A stretch of 57,099 nt of DNA from Streptomyces varsoviensis (GCF_000718635.1 NZ_JOBF01000035.1:1-57099), one strand, 5' to 3'; shown: positions 23,166 through 32,827, counted from the stretch's first letter. A program made the numbers and translations. Notes: generated by a model from the sequence alone, not told the origin.

Positions 23166-23562
23166 AATGCCTCCTGCTGGTGTGGTCTAGCGCCCTTGGA
23201 TTTCTTGTCGGGGCCGACCGTTCCCGTCGTCCGACTGCCCGGGTTTCCCCCGTATGTGACGCAGAAGCCCGAGACTCGGCCTCTCCTGCGCGTACGTACA
23301 CCAAGACTAATCATCATCAGCGGTGCGATGGCAGGCCCGCCCCCGCCCTTACCGGTGTCCGATGAGTCACCTGCCCGCCTACGGCCGTTCCAGTGCGGCC
23401 CAGGAGCAAGTAGTGGCAATTGGTGCGCTTCGCTGCGCGGAACCGACGCTTCACTTCCGTAACTGCACGGAATTCACGCCTAATTCGGGTATTTCCCGTG
23501 ATGTGCGCCGAGCGTCGGCGGCACACACGACCGACCGGGCGACGCACGCCGGCCGCCCTTGA
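23166..23562. other. gene-free leader region of the EspI-like gene
   Basis: No coding region is supported here. It is the upstream region of the EspI-like gene. The lower-GC stretch 23290-23330 (caagactaatcatcatcagc) and 23440-23520 could hold promoter elements, but no -35/-10 pair stands out. Confidence 0.4.
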
Positions 23563-23742
23563 CCGGCCTCGATCGTACCGGCCTCGACCGAACCGACCTC
23601 GACGAAACCGTCCCCGACCGAACCGATCCCGACCGAACCGACCCCGGCGAAACCGACCTCGACCAATCCGACCTCGACCAATCCGACCTCGACCAATCCG
23701 ACCTCGACCAATCCGACCTCGACCAATCCGACCCCGACCGGA
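23563..23742. repeat. tandem 15-bp repeat, twelve units
   Basis: Twelve consecutive 15-base units with consensus ccgacctcgaccaat. Units 7-11 (23653-23727) are identical and the outer units are diverged. The period is a multiple of three, so frames stay open on both strands (DLDQS one way, LVEVG the other), but no start or family supports a protein. It lies just past the end of the 274-residue T7SS gene. Confidence 0.85.
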
Positions 23743-23772
23743 CCGAACGCGCCCACCCCTCCCCGCCCCCTT

Positions 23773-23797
23773 CCCTTCCGCCCCTCCGCAGGAAGGG
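23773..23797 (-). terminator. stem-loop after the eccE operon
   Basis: cccttcc (23773-23779) pairs with ggaaggg (23791-23797), with a second ggccc/gggcc stem adjacent, directly downstream of the leftward operon. Confidence 0.5.
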
Positions 23798-23833
23798 CCC
23801 TCCCTACGGCCGGGGCCCCCACGGACGGATCTC

Positions 23834-24658
23834 TCAGTCCATCCGGCGCGGCCCGCCCAGCAGCCCCGTCTCGGGATCGGTCGGCTGCGTGGCGACGTAC
23901 ACCCGAGAATTGCGCGTGCACCAGAGCGTGACCCCGTCCTGGAGCGTGGACAGCGCCTCGACGTCCGCCTGCGGCAGGGCCATGGCCCTGCCGATCTGGC
24001 GCGCCTCGTCGGGGGAGACCCGCTGCACGCCCACCAGTCCCGCGTTCTCCATCAGCCGGGGCGCGACGGGACTGAGGTAGGGCAGCAGCGTCAGCACCGA
24101 CTGCCAGGGCGCGGCGCTGACCCGGCCGCGCGGCGGCCGCATCCCGCAGTCGCGGATCACCAGGACCGGGCTGTGCACAGACGGACCCTGCGGCGGCACT
24201 CGCCCCACGTCGTGCAGGGTGACGCACTGCTGGCCGCTGTTGGCCGCCTGCGCGAGCGCGGTCCACATCTGCTGGCGGCCCGTCTCCACCGTCACCCGGG
24301 CGCCCGTGCCGACCGTACGCAGGGCGATCACCTGCGATGTCCACACGCCGCCGATGAGCAGCACCTCGAACGGCGTCGGCCGGTTGAGGCCGAGCACGGA
24401 GGGCCGGCCCTGCGCGTCGGCGCCGATGACCACTCCGTCGTCGCCGACCGGCAGCGCCAGGGACTCGAATTGCTCCGGGGACAGCTCGTGCCGCTGCCGG
24501 CGCGGCCCGATCAGCCCGAAGCCGAAGCGGGAGGTGCGTATGCGCGGGGCGGGCGGCGCCGGCGCGGGGCTGGGCGCGTCGGTGCGGCCCGCGCCCGGGA
24601 AGCCCTGCGGGCCGCCGGTGGGCTGGGCGGCGGCCGGGGTGGTCGTCGGCGTGGCCAT
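23834..24658 (-). CDS. unrecognised T7SS-cluster protein
   Basis: 274 residues, ATG 24658 overlapping the eccE stop (TGATG), so translation is coupled to EccE. There is no signal peptide or membrane segment. A Pro/Ala-rich N-terminus (about 1-48) is followed by RIRTSRFGFGLIGPRRQRHELSPEQ and mixed alpha/beta sequence (VLLIGGVWTSQVIALRTVGTGARVTVETGR, then VSPDEARQIGRAMALPQADVEALSTLQDG). The middle, with its conserved-looking Gly and Thr, could be a nucleotide-free fold akin to the soluble part of EccE, but I cannot assign a family. Position argues for a cytosolic accessory of the secretion complex. Confidence 0.7.
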   Translation of the reverse strand: MATPTTTPAAAQPTGGPQGFPGAGRTDAPSPAPAPPAPRIRTSRFGFGLIGPRRQRHELSPEQFESLALPVGDDGVVIGADAQGRPSVLGLNRPTPFEVLLIGGVWTSQVIALRTVGTGARVTVETGRQQMWTALAQAANSGQQCVTLHDVGRVPPQGPSVHSPVLVIRDCGMRPPRGRVSAAPWQSVLTLLPYLSPVAPRLMENAGLVGVQRVSPDEARQIGRAMALPQADVEALSTLQDGVTLWCTRNSRVYVATQPTDPETGLLGGPRRMD

Positions 24659-26025
24659 CAGCGGGTACCTCCGAGGGGCAGGGTGGCGAGGACGCCGGGA
24701 ACCTGTTCGCGATCCAGCCGTACGAGGCCGACCTTCACCCCGCGCGCCGTACGCTCCATCTCCCGCCGCACGGCGACGAGTTCGTCGGCGCTGCGGCCCG
24801 TGATCCGCACATGGCCGGTCACCGTCGGGGCGTGCCGCCCGCTCTGCGTACGGCCCCGGCCCAGGGTGAGGCTCAGCGTCGTCGACAGCGCGGGCAGCGA
24901 GGTCAGCAGCGCCGCCAACTGCGGCAGCGGCGTCGCCGACGGCCCCAACTGCGGCCAGCGGCCGACCCAGTACGTGGTGTGCCACCGGTCGTCGCAGCGC
25001 CAGGTCCGCGACGTCTCGACGGTCCGCCGCGTGGGCGTGTTCGTGCGGCCCGCCTGCGCCGTGGCCATCGGGTTCGCGCTCGCGGCGGTTGCTATCGCCG
25101 CCGTCAGCCCTTCCTCCGTGAGCACCGTCACCCCGAAACCGGCCCCCTGCAACCGGCTCGCCAACTGATCGGCCGCCCGCAGCACACACCGCCGCGCGCC
25201 CTCCAGACCGCCGCCTCTGGCCTCGACGGCCTCCGGGCACAGCTCGGGGTTGAGCTTGAGCGCGACCCAGGTCAGCCGCACCGCGGGGGCCCCGGTCTGG
25301 GCCTGCAACGGCACGTAATTGCGGGCGGCCACCGCCTGCGCCGGAAGGTGCGGCGCTGGCGCGGGCATGGCGCTCTGCACGACCTGCACGGACTCCAGGC
25401 GGATGCCGTCCACCTCCATCGCGTCCCGCAGCAGCGCCAGCGGCAGCGGCCGCTGCGTGCGCTGCGGACGCAGGGGGGAGTCCACGGCCTCGATCTGGAG
25501 GACCGCCGTCAGGAACGTCCCGTCCCCGACCATGCCGACCGACCGCCGCTCCCGGTCCGTGAAGGTGCTCGTGGCCAGCGCCGGCTCGCACTCCACGGCG
25601 GGCGCGAAGCTCGGGTCCGTACCCGCGTCGAGCGGCTGGGCCGCCTGGCGCTTGCGCCGGCGCAGCGCGAGCGCCGTGGCCAGCCATTCCGCTATCGGCC
25701 GGCACCCGCGGCGTACGAGCGCGAGCAGCACCAGCACCACGGCCACCACCGACGCGGGGATCAGCGCCATCTTGTCGATGGCCCAGCCCACGAGGACGAC
25801 CGCGGCCGCCACCTCGATCAGCACGAGCTGCTGGAGCCGCAGCGGCCCCATGCTCCCGGGCCGCGAGGGGGCCCGCGGCACGACCGTGCCCGTCGAGGCG
25901 CCCCGCGCGGAGGCGGCCGGAGCGGTCGTCCGCGCCGCGCCCCGGCGGCCCGGCCGCCGCCGCGCCGGGGAGCCTCCCGCGCTCCCCGTATTCCGCGAAG
26001 TCCGTACGCGCGTCCCGGCAGTCAT
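24658..26025 (-). CDS. eccE: type VII secretion protein EccE
   Basis: 455 residues from ATG 26025; the frame is open further upstream. EccE is the peripheral membrane component of the ESX core complex. After a basic, disordered N-terminus (about 1-58) come two transmembrane helices at about 66-82 and 87-104, then a cytosolic domain of about 350 residues (FLTAVLQIEAVDSPLRP, WVALKLNPELCPEAV, WRCDDRWHTTYWVGRWP), the typical EccE layout. It is divergent from eccB, with 181 bases between starts. Confidence 0.85.
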   Translation of the reverse strand: MTAGTRVRTSRNTGSAGGSPARRRPGRRGAARTTAPAASARGASTGTVVPRAPSRPGSMGPLRLQQLVLIEVAAAVVLVGWAIDKMALIPASVVAVVLVLLALVRRGCRPIAEWLATALALRRRKRQAAQPLDAGTDPSFAPAVECEPALATSTFTDRERRSVGMVGDGTFLTAVLQIEAVDSPLRPQRTQRPLPLALLRDAMEVDGIRLESVQVVQSAMPAPAPHLPAQAVAARNYVPLQAQTGAPAVRLTWVALKLNPELCPEAVEARGGGLEGARRCVLRAADQLASRLQGAGFGVTVLTEEGLTAAIATAASANPMATAQAGRTNTPTRRTVETSRTWRCDDRWHTTYWVGRWPQLGPSATPLPQLAALLTSLPALSTTLSLTLGRGRTQSGRHAPTVTGHVRITGRSADELVAVRREMERTARGVKVGLVRLDREQVPGVLATLPLGGTR

Positions 26026-26206
26026 CCCCGCCAATGCCCCCTCAATGTCCGAAACGCACCAGCCTGGAGCGGTCGCTGTCCGTATCGAGACGGTCCCCCG
26101 GCACATGCGTCAAACGTCTACGGGCATAGTAGAGGGTCCGTATGACAGGGGGACCGAGGGCGGCGCCCGTCAACCGAGGCCGAACAACGGGGAGAAACGG
26201 CTAGAC

Positions 26207-27817
26207 ATGGCATCACGGCGGGACGAGCTCAATGCCTACACCTTTGCGAAGAAGCGGACAGTCGCCGCGTTTCTGCAACCGTCGCCGACCGGCACCGAGG
26301 AAGGAGCCCCGCGCCCGCTGCGCACGGTCCTACCGAGCGTCGTCGTCGGAGCGCTGATCCTCGCCGGGTTCGGCGCCTGGGGCATGTTCAAACCGACCGC
26401 CCCCAAGGGCTGGGACGATGTCGCGGCGCACGTCATCGTCGGCAGCGATTCGACGACCCGCTATGTCGTACTGAAGACGGACAAGAAGAAGCAGCTCCAC
26501 CCCGTCCTCAACCTCGCCTCCGCCAAGCTCCTCCTCACCCCCGACAAGTCCAGCGTGATCAAGGTGAAGGAATCCGAGCTCGACAGCGGAAAGATCTCCC
26601 GCGGCCCGACGCTCGGCATTCCGTACGCGCCGGACCGTATGCCCAGCGCCGACGAGGCGGGCAAGAAGAAGCGGTGGGCGGTCTGCGAACAGCCCGGGGG
26701 AAACGGGCGAACCACGCAGAAGGCCGTATTCCTCTTCGCCGACCGCGACCCCAAGGGCCAGCGGCTCGAAACCGACCGCCTGCGGGGCAAGCAGGCGCTG
26801 TACGTGGAGGGCCAGGACCACGCCCGCTACCTGGTCGACCCGAGCGGCACCAAGTACCTCCTCGGCGGCCCCGGCTGGAAGAGCATGCGGCCCGCCGACT
26901 ACAACCTGCTGCTCCGCTCGATCTTCCGGGACGGCACCCAGCCGCAGCCCGTCACCAAGGACTGGCTGGCCACCTTCCACGACGGCGCGCCCATCACCTT
27001 CCCCGAGGTCCCCGGCCAGATCGGCGCCGACGCCGGCGTGCCCACGCTCGGCGCCAAGGCCAACCGCGTCGGCATGGTCCTGGAGGCGCCCACGGGTACC
27101 GGCACCCAGAAATACGTCGTGCTCCAGGGCAAGGTCCAGCGCGTCTCCGACTTCGTCGCCAACCTGCTCCTCAGCAGCCGCAGCCTCAGCACGCTGGACC
27201 AGGCGGGCACCGCCGAGCGGGTCGGCGCCGCGGACTTCACGCCGGACACCGAGGAGTACTACGGCCAGTACCACTGGCCCGCCGAGGTCCCCGACAAGGC
27301 CAACTCCATCGACTCCGCCGCGGGCGGCGGCGCGAAGAACACCGTGTGCAGCGTCTTCAACGGCGTCAACGCCCAGGGCACCCCGCAGCTCGCCGCCTGG
27401 GCCGGCACCGACTACCCCGCCGCCCTCCCCGACGGCGCCACCAGCGCGTACGTCACCCCCGGCGCCGGCATCCTCTACCGCCAGGTGACGGGGCGTCAGA
27501 CCAAGAGCGGCTCGGTCTTCCTCGTCACCGACACCGGCCTGCGCTACGCCGTCCAGTCCAACAACGACAGCGCCACCGACAAGTCGAAGATCGGCGACGA
27601 CGACGCCAAGAACAGCGCCGACAACGACCAGGAGGCCGGAGAGGCGGGGGAGACCGGACAGTCCGCGGCCCCCGAACAGCCGGCCGCCAACCAGGCCCAG
27701 ACCCGGCTCGGCTACCAGAACGTGAACCCGATCCCCGTCCCCGCCAACTGGTCGGAGTTCCTGCCCACCGGCCCCCGGCTGGACACCAACAGCGCCAAGC
27801 AGCCGCAGGGTTCGTAG
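26207..27817 (+). CDS. eccB: type VII secretion protein EccB
   Basis: 536 residues. ATG 26207 gives MASRRDELNAYTFAKKRTVAAF, the characteristic EccB start, and ggggag lies at 26189-26194. One transmembrane helix (about 41-61) is followed by a large extracytoplasmic domain made of four R1-like repeats and a central domain. Conserved cysteines lie in RWAVCEQPG and NTVCSVFNG. The tail has an acidic/Gln-rich insert (about 460-500). EccB links the ESX membrane complex to the periplasm-like space. The stop is 3 bases before the mycosin gene. Confidence 0.93.
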   Translation: MASRRDELNAYTFAKKRTVAAFLQPSPTGTEEGAPRPLRTVLPSVVVGALILAGFGAWGMFKPTAPKGWDDVAAHVIVGSDSTTRYVVLKTDKKKQLHPVLNLASAKLLLTPDKSSVIKVKESELDSGKISRGPTLGIPYAPDRMPSADEAGKKKRWAVCEQPGGNGRTTQKAVFLFADRDPKGQRLETDRLRGKQALYVEGQDHARYLVDPSGTKYLLGGPGWKSMRPADYNLLLRSIFRDGTQPQPVTKDWLATFHDGAPITFPEVPGQIGADAGVPTLGAKANRVGMVLEAPTGTGTQKYVVLQGKVQRVSDFVANLLLSSRSLSTLDQAGTAERVGAADFTPDTEEYYGQYHWPAEVPDKANSIDSAAGGGAKNTVCSVFNGVNAQGTPQLAAWAGTDYPAALPDGATSAYVTPGAGILYRQVTGRQTKSGSVFLVTDTGLRYAVQSNNDSATDKSKIGDDDAKNSADNDQEAGEAGETGQSAAPEQPAANQAQTRLGYQNVNPIPVPANWSEFLPTGPRLDTNSAKQPQGS

Positions 27818-27820
27818 GGG

Positions 27821-29116
27821 ATGGGCATGAGGACAGCCACCATGACGACGCCCGCCGCCCTCCTCGCGACAGCGGCCACGCTGACCGCGCTGACCGGGGC
27901 CACCGCCGGCACGGCCGCCGCCGCCGAGCCGGTCAGCGCCCCCGCGCCCGTGACCCGCCCCGACGGCAGCGGCGAGTGCACCTACCCCGCCAAGCAGATC
28001 AAGGGCACCCCCTGGTCCCTCCAGCGCGTCCTGCTGGACCAGCTCTGGCAGGACACCAAAGGCACGATCACCACGGGCAAGGACAAGGGCAAGCCCATCC
28101 GCGTCGCCGTCATCGACACCGGCGTCGACATCAAGAACCCGCAGCTCAAGGACGCGGTCGACGCCAAGAGCGGCGTCGACCTGCTCCCCAAGCCGAAGGA
28201 CGAGAACAAGGAGGCCCCGCCCGGCGGCCCCACCACCGACGTCGTCGGCCACGGCACCAAGGTCGCCGGCATCATCGCGGCCCGCAAAGCGCCGGGCACC
28301 GGCTTCGTCGGCATCGCCCCCGAAGCCACGATCATCCCGATCCGCCAGAACGACGAAAAGGGCACCGGCAACACCACCACCATGGCCACCGGCATCGAGA
28401 AGGCCGTGGCCGCGGGCGCCGCCGTCATCAACATCTCCCAGGACACCGCCACCCCCCTCAAGGCCGACAGCGCCCTGGAACGGGCCGTGGAGAAGGCCAT
28501 CGCCGCCAACGTCGTCGTCGTGGCCTCGGCCGGCAACGACGGCCTCGACGGCAAGGTGAAGCAGACCTACCCCGCCGCCTACCCCGGCGTCCTCGCCGTC
28601 GGCGCCTCCGACCGCAACAACGAACGCGCCGCCTTCTCCCAGTCCGGCGACTTCGTCGGCGTCGCCGCCCCCGGCGTCGAAATGGTCTCCACCGTCCCCA
28701 AGGGCGGCCAGTGCGTCGACAACGGCACCAGCTTCTCCGCCCCGTACGTGGCCGGCGTCGCCGCCCTCGTCCGCGCCAAGCACCCCGACTGGACGCCCCA
28801 ACAGGTCATCGCCCAAATCGAGCAGACCGCCGAACGCGCCGTCAACGCCCACGACCGCTACATCGGCTGGGGCGTCATCGACCCCGTCCGAGCCCTCAAC
28901 GAGGACGACCACCCCATCGACCACGTCACCCTCAACCAGGGCCCCGCCCACAACGTCGAAGCCCCCCAACCCGCCGCCCTCGCCACCGGCGAAACCCCCC
29001 AACAACGCCAAGAACGCCTGGCCACCTACGCCCTCGGCGGCACCGCCGTCATCGTCGCCATCATCACCGGCGCAGCCATCATCACCCGCGACCGCAAACG
29101 GCGCGGACGGGCTTGA
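27821..29116 (+). CDS. mycP: type VII secretion-associated serine protease (mycosin) 1
   Basis: 431 residues, a subtilisin-family mycosin. A signal peptide (about 1-35) is followed by the catalytic triad D99 (VAVIDTGVD), H144 (GHGTKVAG) and S304 (NGTSFSAP), with oxyanion N239 (ASAGND). C52 and C298 fit the mycosin disulfide. A C-terminal transmembrane helix (about 399-420) ends in a basic RDRKRRGRA tail. Mycosins are needed for ESX function and process some substrates. ATG 27821 or 27827 could be the start. It is probably co-translated with eccB. Confidence 0.93.
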   Translation: MGMRTATMTTPAALLATAATLTALTGATAGTAAAAEPVSAPAPVTRPDGSGECTYPAKQIKGTPWSLQRVLLDQLWQDTKGTITTGKDKGKPIRVAVIDTGVDIKNPQLKDAVDAKSGVDLLPKPKDENKEAPPGGPTTDVVGHGTKVAGIIAARKAPGTGFVGIAPEATIIPIRQNDEKGTGNTTTMATGIEKAVAAGAAVINISQDTATPLKADSALERAVEKAIAANVVVVASAGNDGLDGKVKQTYPAAYPGVLAVGASDRNNERAAFSQSGDFVGVAAPGVEMVSTVPKGGQCVDNGTSFSAPYVAGVAALVRAKHPDWTPQQVIAQIEQTAERAVNAHDRYIGWGVIDPVRALNEDDHPIDHVTLNQGPAHNVEAPQPAALATGETPQQRQERLATYALGGTAVIVAIITGAAIITRDRKRRGRA

Positions 29117-29154
29117 GGAGAGGTGGGGAAGCGGACGCAGGAGGTCACTGACGC

Positions 29155-30690
29155 ATGACACAGCCACCACCGGAGCCACCGCAGCACGGCCCACATCGGC
29201 CGCCGCAGATCTGGGACACGCGCTTCGATCCCCGGTCCGCCCAGCCTCCGCCTCAGTCCCCATCACCGTCAGCGCCACTGCCGCCACCTTCGCCTTCGCC
29301 CGAGCAGTCCCTGGCAGACCGTCCGACAGAGACGGGTTTCGGTCCGCCGCAGCTCTCCCCGTTCACGGCCTCGGCCCTGGCGGACGGCTCCGCGAACGGC
29401 CTGCGCCGCAAGCGCCGTACGGGCCTGGTGATCGCTCTCGCCCTGCTGCTCGTCGCAGGGGCGGCGACAGGCGGATGGCTGCTCTGGGGCGGGGACGATG
29501 CCCACCCGGTCGCTCGTAAGACGAGCCGGCCACACCGCGTCGACGCCCGGCTCGACTGGGTCGTTCCCGCACCGCAGGCCGCTCCCAGCGGTACCGGTGC
29601 CGCCGCGGCGTGGTTCGCTCACGGCAATCTGATCCAGGCGGACAAGAACAACGTCGTCGCCTACGCCATGGACGGCGGAAAGAGGCGCTGGAGCCTCCCG
29701 GTGCCGGGTGATACATGCGGCACGTCGAGGGAGGCCGACCACGACACCGCCATCGTTCTGTACGGAGCGGCGGGGCGCTTCGAATGCGACCAGATCATGG
29801 CCGTCAACCTCAAGGAAGGTACGAAGCGCTGGGCCCACCCTTTGCCCGAGAACGGGACATGGGACTCGGCCTCGATCTCCATGAGCGATGGCGTCATCAA
29901 CCTGGCGAGCGTGGGAGCTTGGGCCAGTTACGCGGCGGAGGACGGGCACGCGGTCCACCGCCCCAGCCTCCTCGCGGACGGTTGCGCGGACCGGGGCTCG
30001 AAGGTCGACCGGGCGATGCTCACCCGTGTCGAGTGCAAATCCACGCTGAACTTCCTGATGCGCGTCGACCGGAAGTCGGGAAAGGAACAGTGGATCTGGA
30101 AGGCCCCGGAGGGGACCGAGATCAAGAACGTCATCTCGACCGAACCCGCCGCCGTCGTACTGGCGCTGTCCGCCCGTGAAGGATTCGGCGACATCGTGGT
30201 CCTGAACGACAAGGGCCGTATGGGAGCCAAGATCTCTCTCACCGAGGGCCCCTACGACCCGGACTGCGAAGCGGTACGGCTGAACAGTTGCCGCAGGATC
30301 GTCGTCGCGGACGGAATTCTGTATATCCCGACGAAACCCACTGGCGGGCCGGACGGTACGCGCCGCAACCAGATCGCCGCCTTCGACTTGCGGACCGGGA
30401 AGAAGTTGTGGAGCACCGACGTCGGCGGCGTCCGGGTGAACCGCCCCGTAGCCATCCACGAAGGCCGTCTCCTCGTATACCAGGACGCCCTCCAGGACGA
30501 AGGCGGCAAGGTCGCCTCACTCGACCTGAAACAGGGCCGCGCGAAACCGTACATGCGGCTCCCGGCCGAAAGCGCCGACAAGGAGCACCAACTCGCCAAC
30601 CTCGGCTCCGTCTACTTCCAGGACGGAAAGCTCATCATCGCCGGGGAATCGTCCGGCGACGGCGAGGCGAGCGCGCTGGTCTTCCAATGA
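29155..30690 (+). CDS. membrane-anchored PQQ-like beta-propeller protein 1
   Basis: 511 residues. A Pro-rich cytosolic N-terminus (about 1-85) and basic RRKRR precede one transmembrane helix (about 89-111). The extracellular part repeats blade motifs VVAYAMDGGKRRWSLPVPGD, AVNLKEGTKRWAHPL, RVDRKSGKEQWIWKAP and AFDLRTGKKLWSTDVGG, the ...G...W pattern of PQQ/BamB-like propellers. Cysteines recur in pairs. It lies 38 bases after mycP in the same direction. A scaffold or substrate-docking role outside the membrane is inference. Confidence 0.75.
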   Translation: MTQPPPEPPQHGPHRPPQIWDTRFDPRSAQPPPQSPSPSAPLPPPSPSPEQSLADRPTETGFGPPQLSPFTASALADGSANGLRRKRRTGLVIALALLLVAGAATGGWLLWGGDDAHPVARKTSRPHRVDARLDWVVPAPQAAPSGTGAAAAWFAHGNLIQADKNNVVAYAMDGGKRRWSLPVPGDTCGTSREADHDTAIVLYGAAGRFECDQIMAVNLKEGTKRWAHPLPENGTWDSASISMSDGVINLASVGAWASYAAEDGHAVHRPSLLADGCADRGSKVDRAMLTRVECKSTLNFLMRVDRKSGKEQWIWKAPEGTEIKNVISTEPAAVVLALSAREGFGDIVVLNDKGRMGAKISLTEGPYDPDCEAVRLNSCRRIVVADGILYIPTKPTGGPDGTRRNQIAAFDLRTGKKLWSTDVGGVRVNRPVAIHEGRLLVYQDALQDEGGKVASLDLKQGRAKPYMRLPAESADKEHQLANLGSVYFQDGKLIIAGESSGDGEASALVFQ

Positions 30691-30784
30691 GGGCCGCCGA
30701 CGGTCGTCGGCAGCGCGCCCAAGGCCGTGACAGGCATGAAGAAAACGTCCAGTGGCACGAGTGAGAGCGGATGGGAACGCGACA

Positions 30785-32203
30785 GTGTCGGAACCACCAC
30801 ACTATGGAGCCCCGCTGCCACCACAGGGCCGGCCCGGGCCGCTGGGGCGATCACGGCGCAAGCCATTCGTCCTCGCGCTGGTATTCGTCCTGTTGCTGGC
30901 CGCGGGCGGCACGGCCTATTTCCTGACGACCGGCAAGGGAAAGGACAGCGAAGCCTCCGCGAAGCAAGGGGAGAAGGGCCCGGCCGCCGGCGGACTCAGT
31001 TGGTCCGCCGCCGCCCGTACGACGCCGGTCAAGGGCTCGAACATGGCGTTGGGCACCTGGTTCACCGACGACACCGTCGTCAAGGCCGAGCCGAACACCG
31101 TAACCGCCTATGACCTGGCGACCGGCGAGAAGAAATGGTCGTTCATCCTGGCGGACACGCTGTGTGCCGTCTCCGGCAACGCGGACGCGGACACCGCCGT
31201 CATCGTCACCCAGTTCGACGGCGCGTGCACCCGGCCCACGGCCTTCGACCTGCGCACCGGAAACCGCGCCTGGACGAAAGACCTGATGGCCGACGGAGAA
31301 CGAGCCGGCCCCGAGCTCAAGCCGGCCAAGTGGCAGGCTCTGGCGCAACTCCGTGTCGCGGTCGGCGGCGGGTACGCGCTCCTCACCTGGGCCACGGGCG
31401 AGCAGACTTTCCGGCTCGGCGACGGCAAGAAGATGACGTCGGTGAAACGGAAGGCGTGCGGCGTGACCGCGGCCGCCGGCGGAAAGGAACTCCTGTCGGC
31501 GACCTCATGCGGCGGACGCGGCGAGGTCCGCTCACTGAACCCCGCCGACCCGAAACGGCTGAAGTGGAAATGGACGGCGCCGAAGGGGGTCTGGGTGCGG
31601 GGCATCCTCTCCACGACCCCGGCCGTGCTCCAGACGGACAAGGACACGGACGCGAGCAGCGAACTCACCGTCCTGGCCCAGGCCAATGGCCGCGAGGCCA
31701 GGCGAATTCCGTACGGCAACGACTGGGCCCTGGGCTCGTGCCTCCAAGGAGGAGAAGGCTGCGTCGGAGGCCTCGTCTCCGGCGACACCTTCTATGTGGC
31801 GGGCAAGGGAATGACGGCCGCCTATTCCCTGAATACTGGCAACGAACTCTGGGTCCACAAGGACGACCCGAACCGGAAAGCCAACCCGATCGCCGTGCGC
31901 GACGGGGAACTCGTCACCTACGTCCAGGCCACCGCGGAACGCCCCGGTCACCTCTCCTTCGTAACAGCCGCTACCGGCAGGACGGCCCGCAAGCAGGAGC
32001 TCGCGATGAGCATCCGCAAACGTGAGTACGCCATGGAATCGGTCCGAACAGCCACCCCCTACTTGCGGAGCGGACGCTTCCTGCTCGTAGCCGACGGCAT
32101 GCTCGACTCCGAAGACGACGACGTCATCCTGGCGATCGCCCCTGGCGGGACCGAACCTGACGACCGACGCGCCGCGTACTCCCCGCCGTCCAGCCCTCGT
32201 TGA
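30785..32203 (+). CDS. membrane-anchored PQQ-like beta-propeller protein 2
   Basis: 472 residues from GTG 30785 (MSEPPHYGAPLPPQ), preferred because it matches the Pro-rich start of its neighbour. GTG 30752 would add 11 residues. A transmembrane helix lies at about 27-46. Outside, blades include TAYDLATGEKKWSFIL, AFDLRTGNRAWTKDL and AAYSLNTGNELWVHKDD. It is paralogous to the preceding gene in layout, but divergence is high. The role is unknown. The pair separates the EccB/mycosin genes from the WXG-like genes. Confidence 0.75.
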   Translation: MSEPPHYGAPLPPQGRPGPLGRSRRKPFVLALVFVLLLAAGGTAYFLTTGKGKDSEASAKQGEKGPAAGGLSWSAAARTTPVKGSNMALGTWFTDDTVVKAEPNTVTAYDLATGEKKWSFILADTLCAVSGNADADTAVIVTQFDGACTRPTAFDLRTGNRAWTKDLMADGERAGPELKPAKWQALAQLRVAVGGGYALLTWATGEQTFRLGDGKKMTSVKRKACGVTAAAGGKELLSATSCGGRGEVRSLNPADPKRLKWKWTAPKGVWVRGILSTTPAVLQTDKDTDASSELTVLAQANGREARRIPYGNDWALGSCLQGGEGCVGGLVSGDTFYVAGKGMTAAYSLNTGNELWVHKDDPNRKANPIAVRDGELVTYVQATAERPGHLSFVTAATGRTARKQELAMSIRKREYAMESVRTATPYLRSGRFLLVADGMLDSEDDDVILAIAPGGTEPDDRRAAYSPPSSPR

Positions 32204-32293
32204 CAGCAGACAGGCTGGTCAAGCGGTATGTCGCCGGACGAGGCCAGCAGGAACCTGTTACAGATCTGACAACATGCTTTGACCATTTTGAAG

Positions 32294-32322
32294 TTGGGAC
32301 GGGCGCGACGAGTGGATAGAGT
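32294..32322 (+). promoter_or_regulatory. promoter for the WXG-like/mycosin 2 operon
   Basis: TTGGGA (32294-32299), a 17-base spacer and TAGAGT (32317-32322), 39 bases before GTG 32361, fit a housekeeping-type sigma promoter. Confidence 0.55.
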
Positions 32323-32360
32323 GTTGAGGCGGCGTCGCCAGTAACAGGGGGAGGAACACG

Positions 32361-32816
32361 GTGGAGCTGAGAGCGCTGAGTGCGTCGGTGCACACTCCGT
32401 TCGGCAAGAACTTGGTCAAGGAAGCAGAGACACTGGCCAAGTTCAAGAGCCGCGTCGACAAGGTGCTGACCGATCTTGAGAAGTCGCCCGCCTCGCAAAA
32501 GAGCATCGACCACCAGGTGATCCCGGCGGACGCCTATGGAACTTTCGATTCCGCGAAGAGGCTCGCCACCAAGTACGCAGCCGTCCACGCCCGCCTTTCG
32601 ACACTGTCCAAGATCTTCGGCGATCAGATCGAAGCGATGGGCCTGACGGCCCTGGTCGCCGAGAAGGGCTACGACGGCATCGACGCCGAGCAGGCAGCGC
32701 GACTGAAGGAAATCCAGGCGCGAGTACGCAAGAACTACCACGCGCCGGAACCCGAGCACACACCGGGCACACCAGAGCGCAGCGACGCCAAGGACGTCGG
32801 AGACGAGAAAGCCTGA
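32361..32816 (+). CDS. small helical T7SS-associated protein (WXG100-like, no WXG)
   Basis: 151 residues from GTG 32361, with gggggagg 6 bases upstream. It is predicted all-helical (VKEAETLAKFKSRVDKVLTDLEK, then AVHARLSTLSKIFGDQIEAMG) with a charged, disordered C-terminus. It lacks a Trp-x-Gly turn but has the size and helicity of an Esx-type partner. It ends 11 bases before the longer WXG protein gene, which suggests a co-secreted or chaperone pair. There is no similarity I can name. Confidence 0.65.
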   Translation: MELRALSASVHTPFGKNLVKEAETLAKFKSRVDKVLTDLEKSPASQKSIDHQVIPADAYGTFDSAKRLATKYAAVHARLSTLSKIFGDQIEAMGLTALVAEKGYDGIDAEQAARLKEIQARVRKNYHAPEPEHTPGTPERSDAKDVGDEKA

Positions 32817-32827
32817 CGGGGGCAGAG

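Noticed and set aside
23563..23742. Possible CRISPR-like array (also 46118-46284)
   Set aside because: Units are head to tail without unique spacers, and no cas genes are present.
23559..24080. Plus-strand frame with DLDQS pentapeptide repeats
   Set aside because: It is the in-frame reading of the 15-bp DNA repeat, starts at TTG without a ribosome site and runs antisense to the T7SS gene. It does not match the A(D/N)Lxx pentapeptide family.
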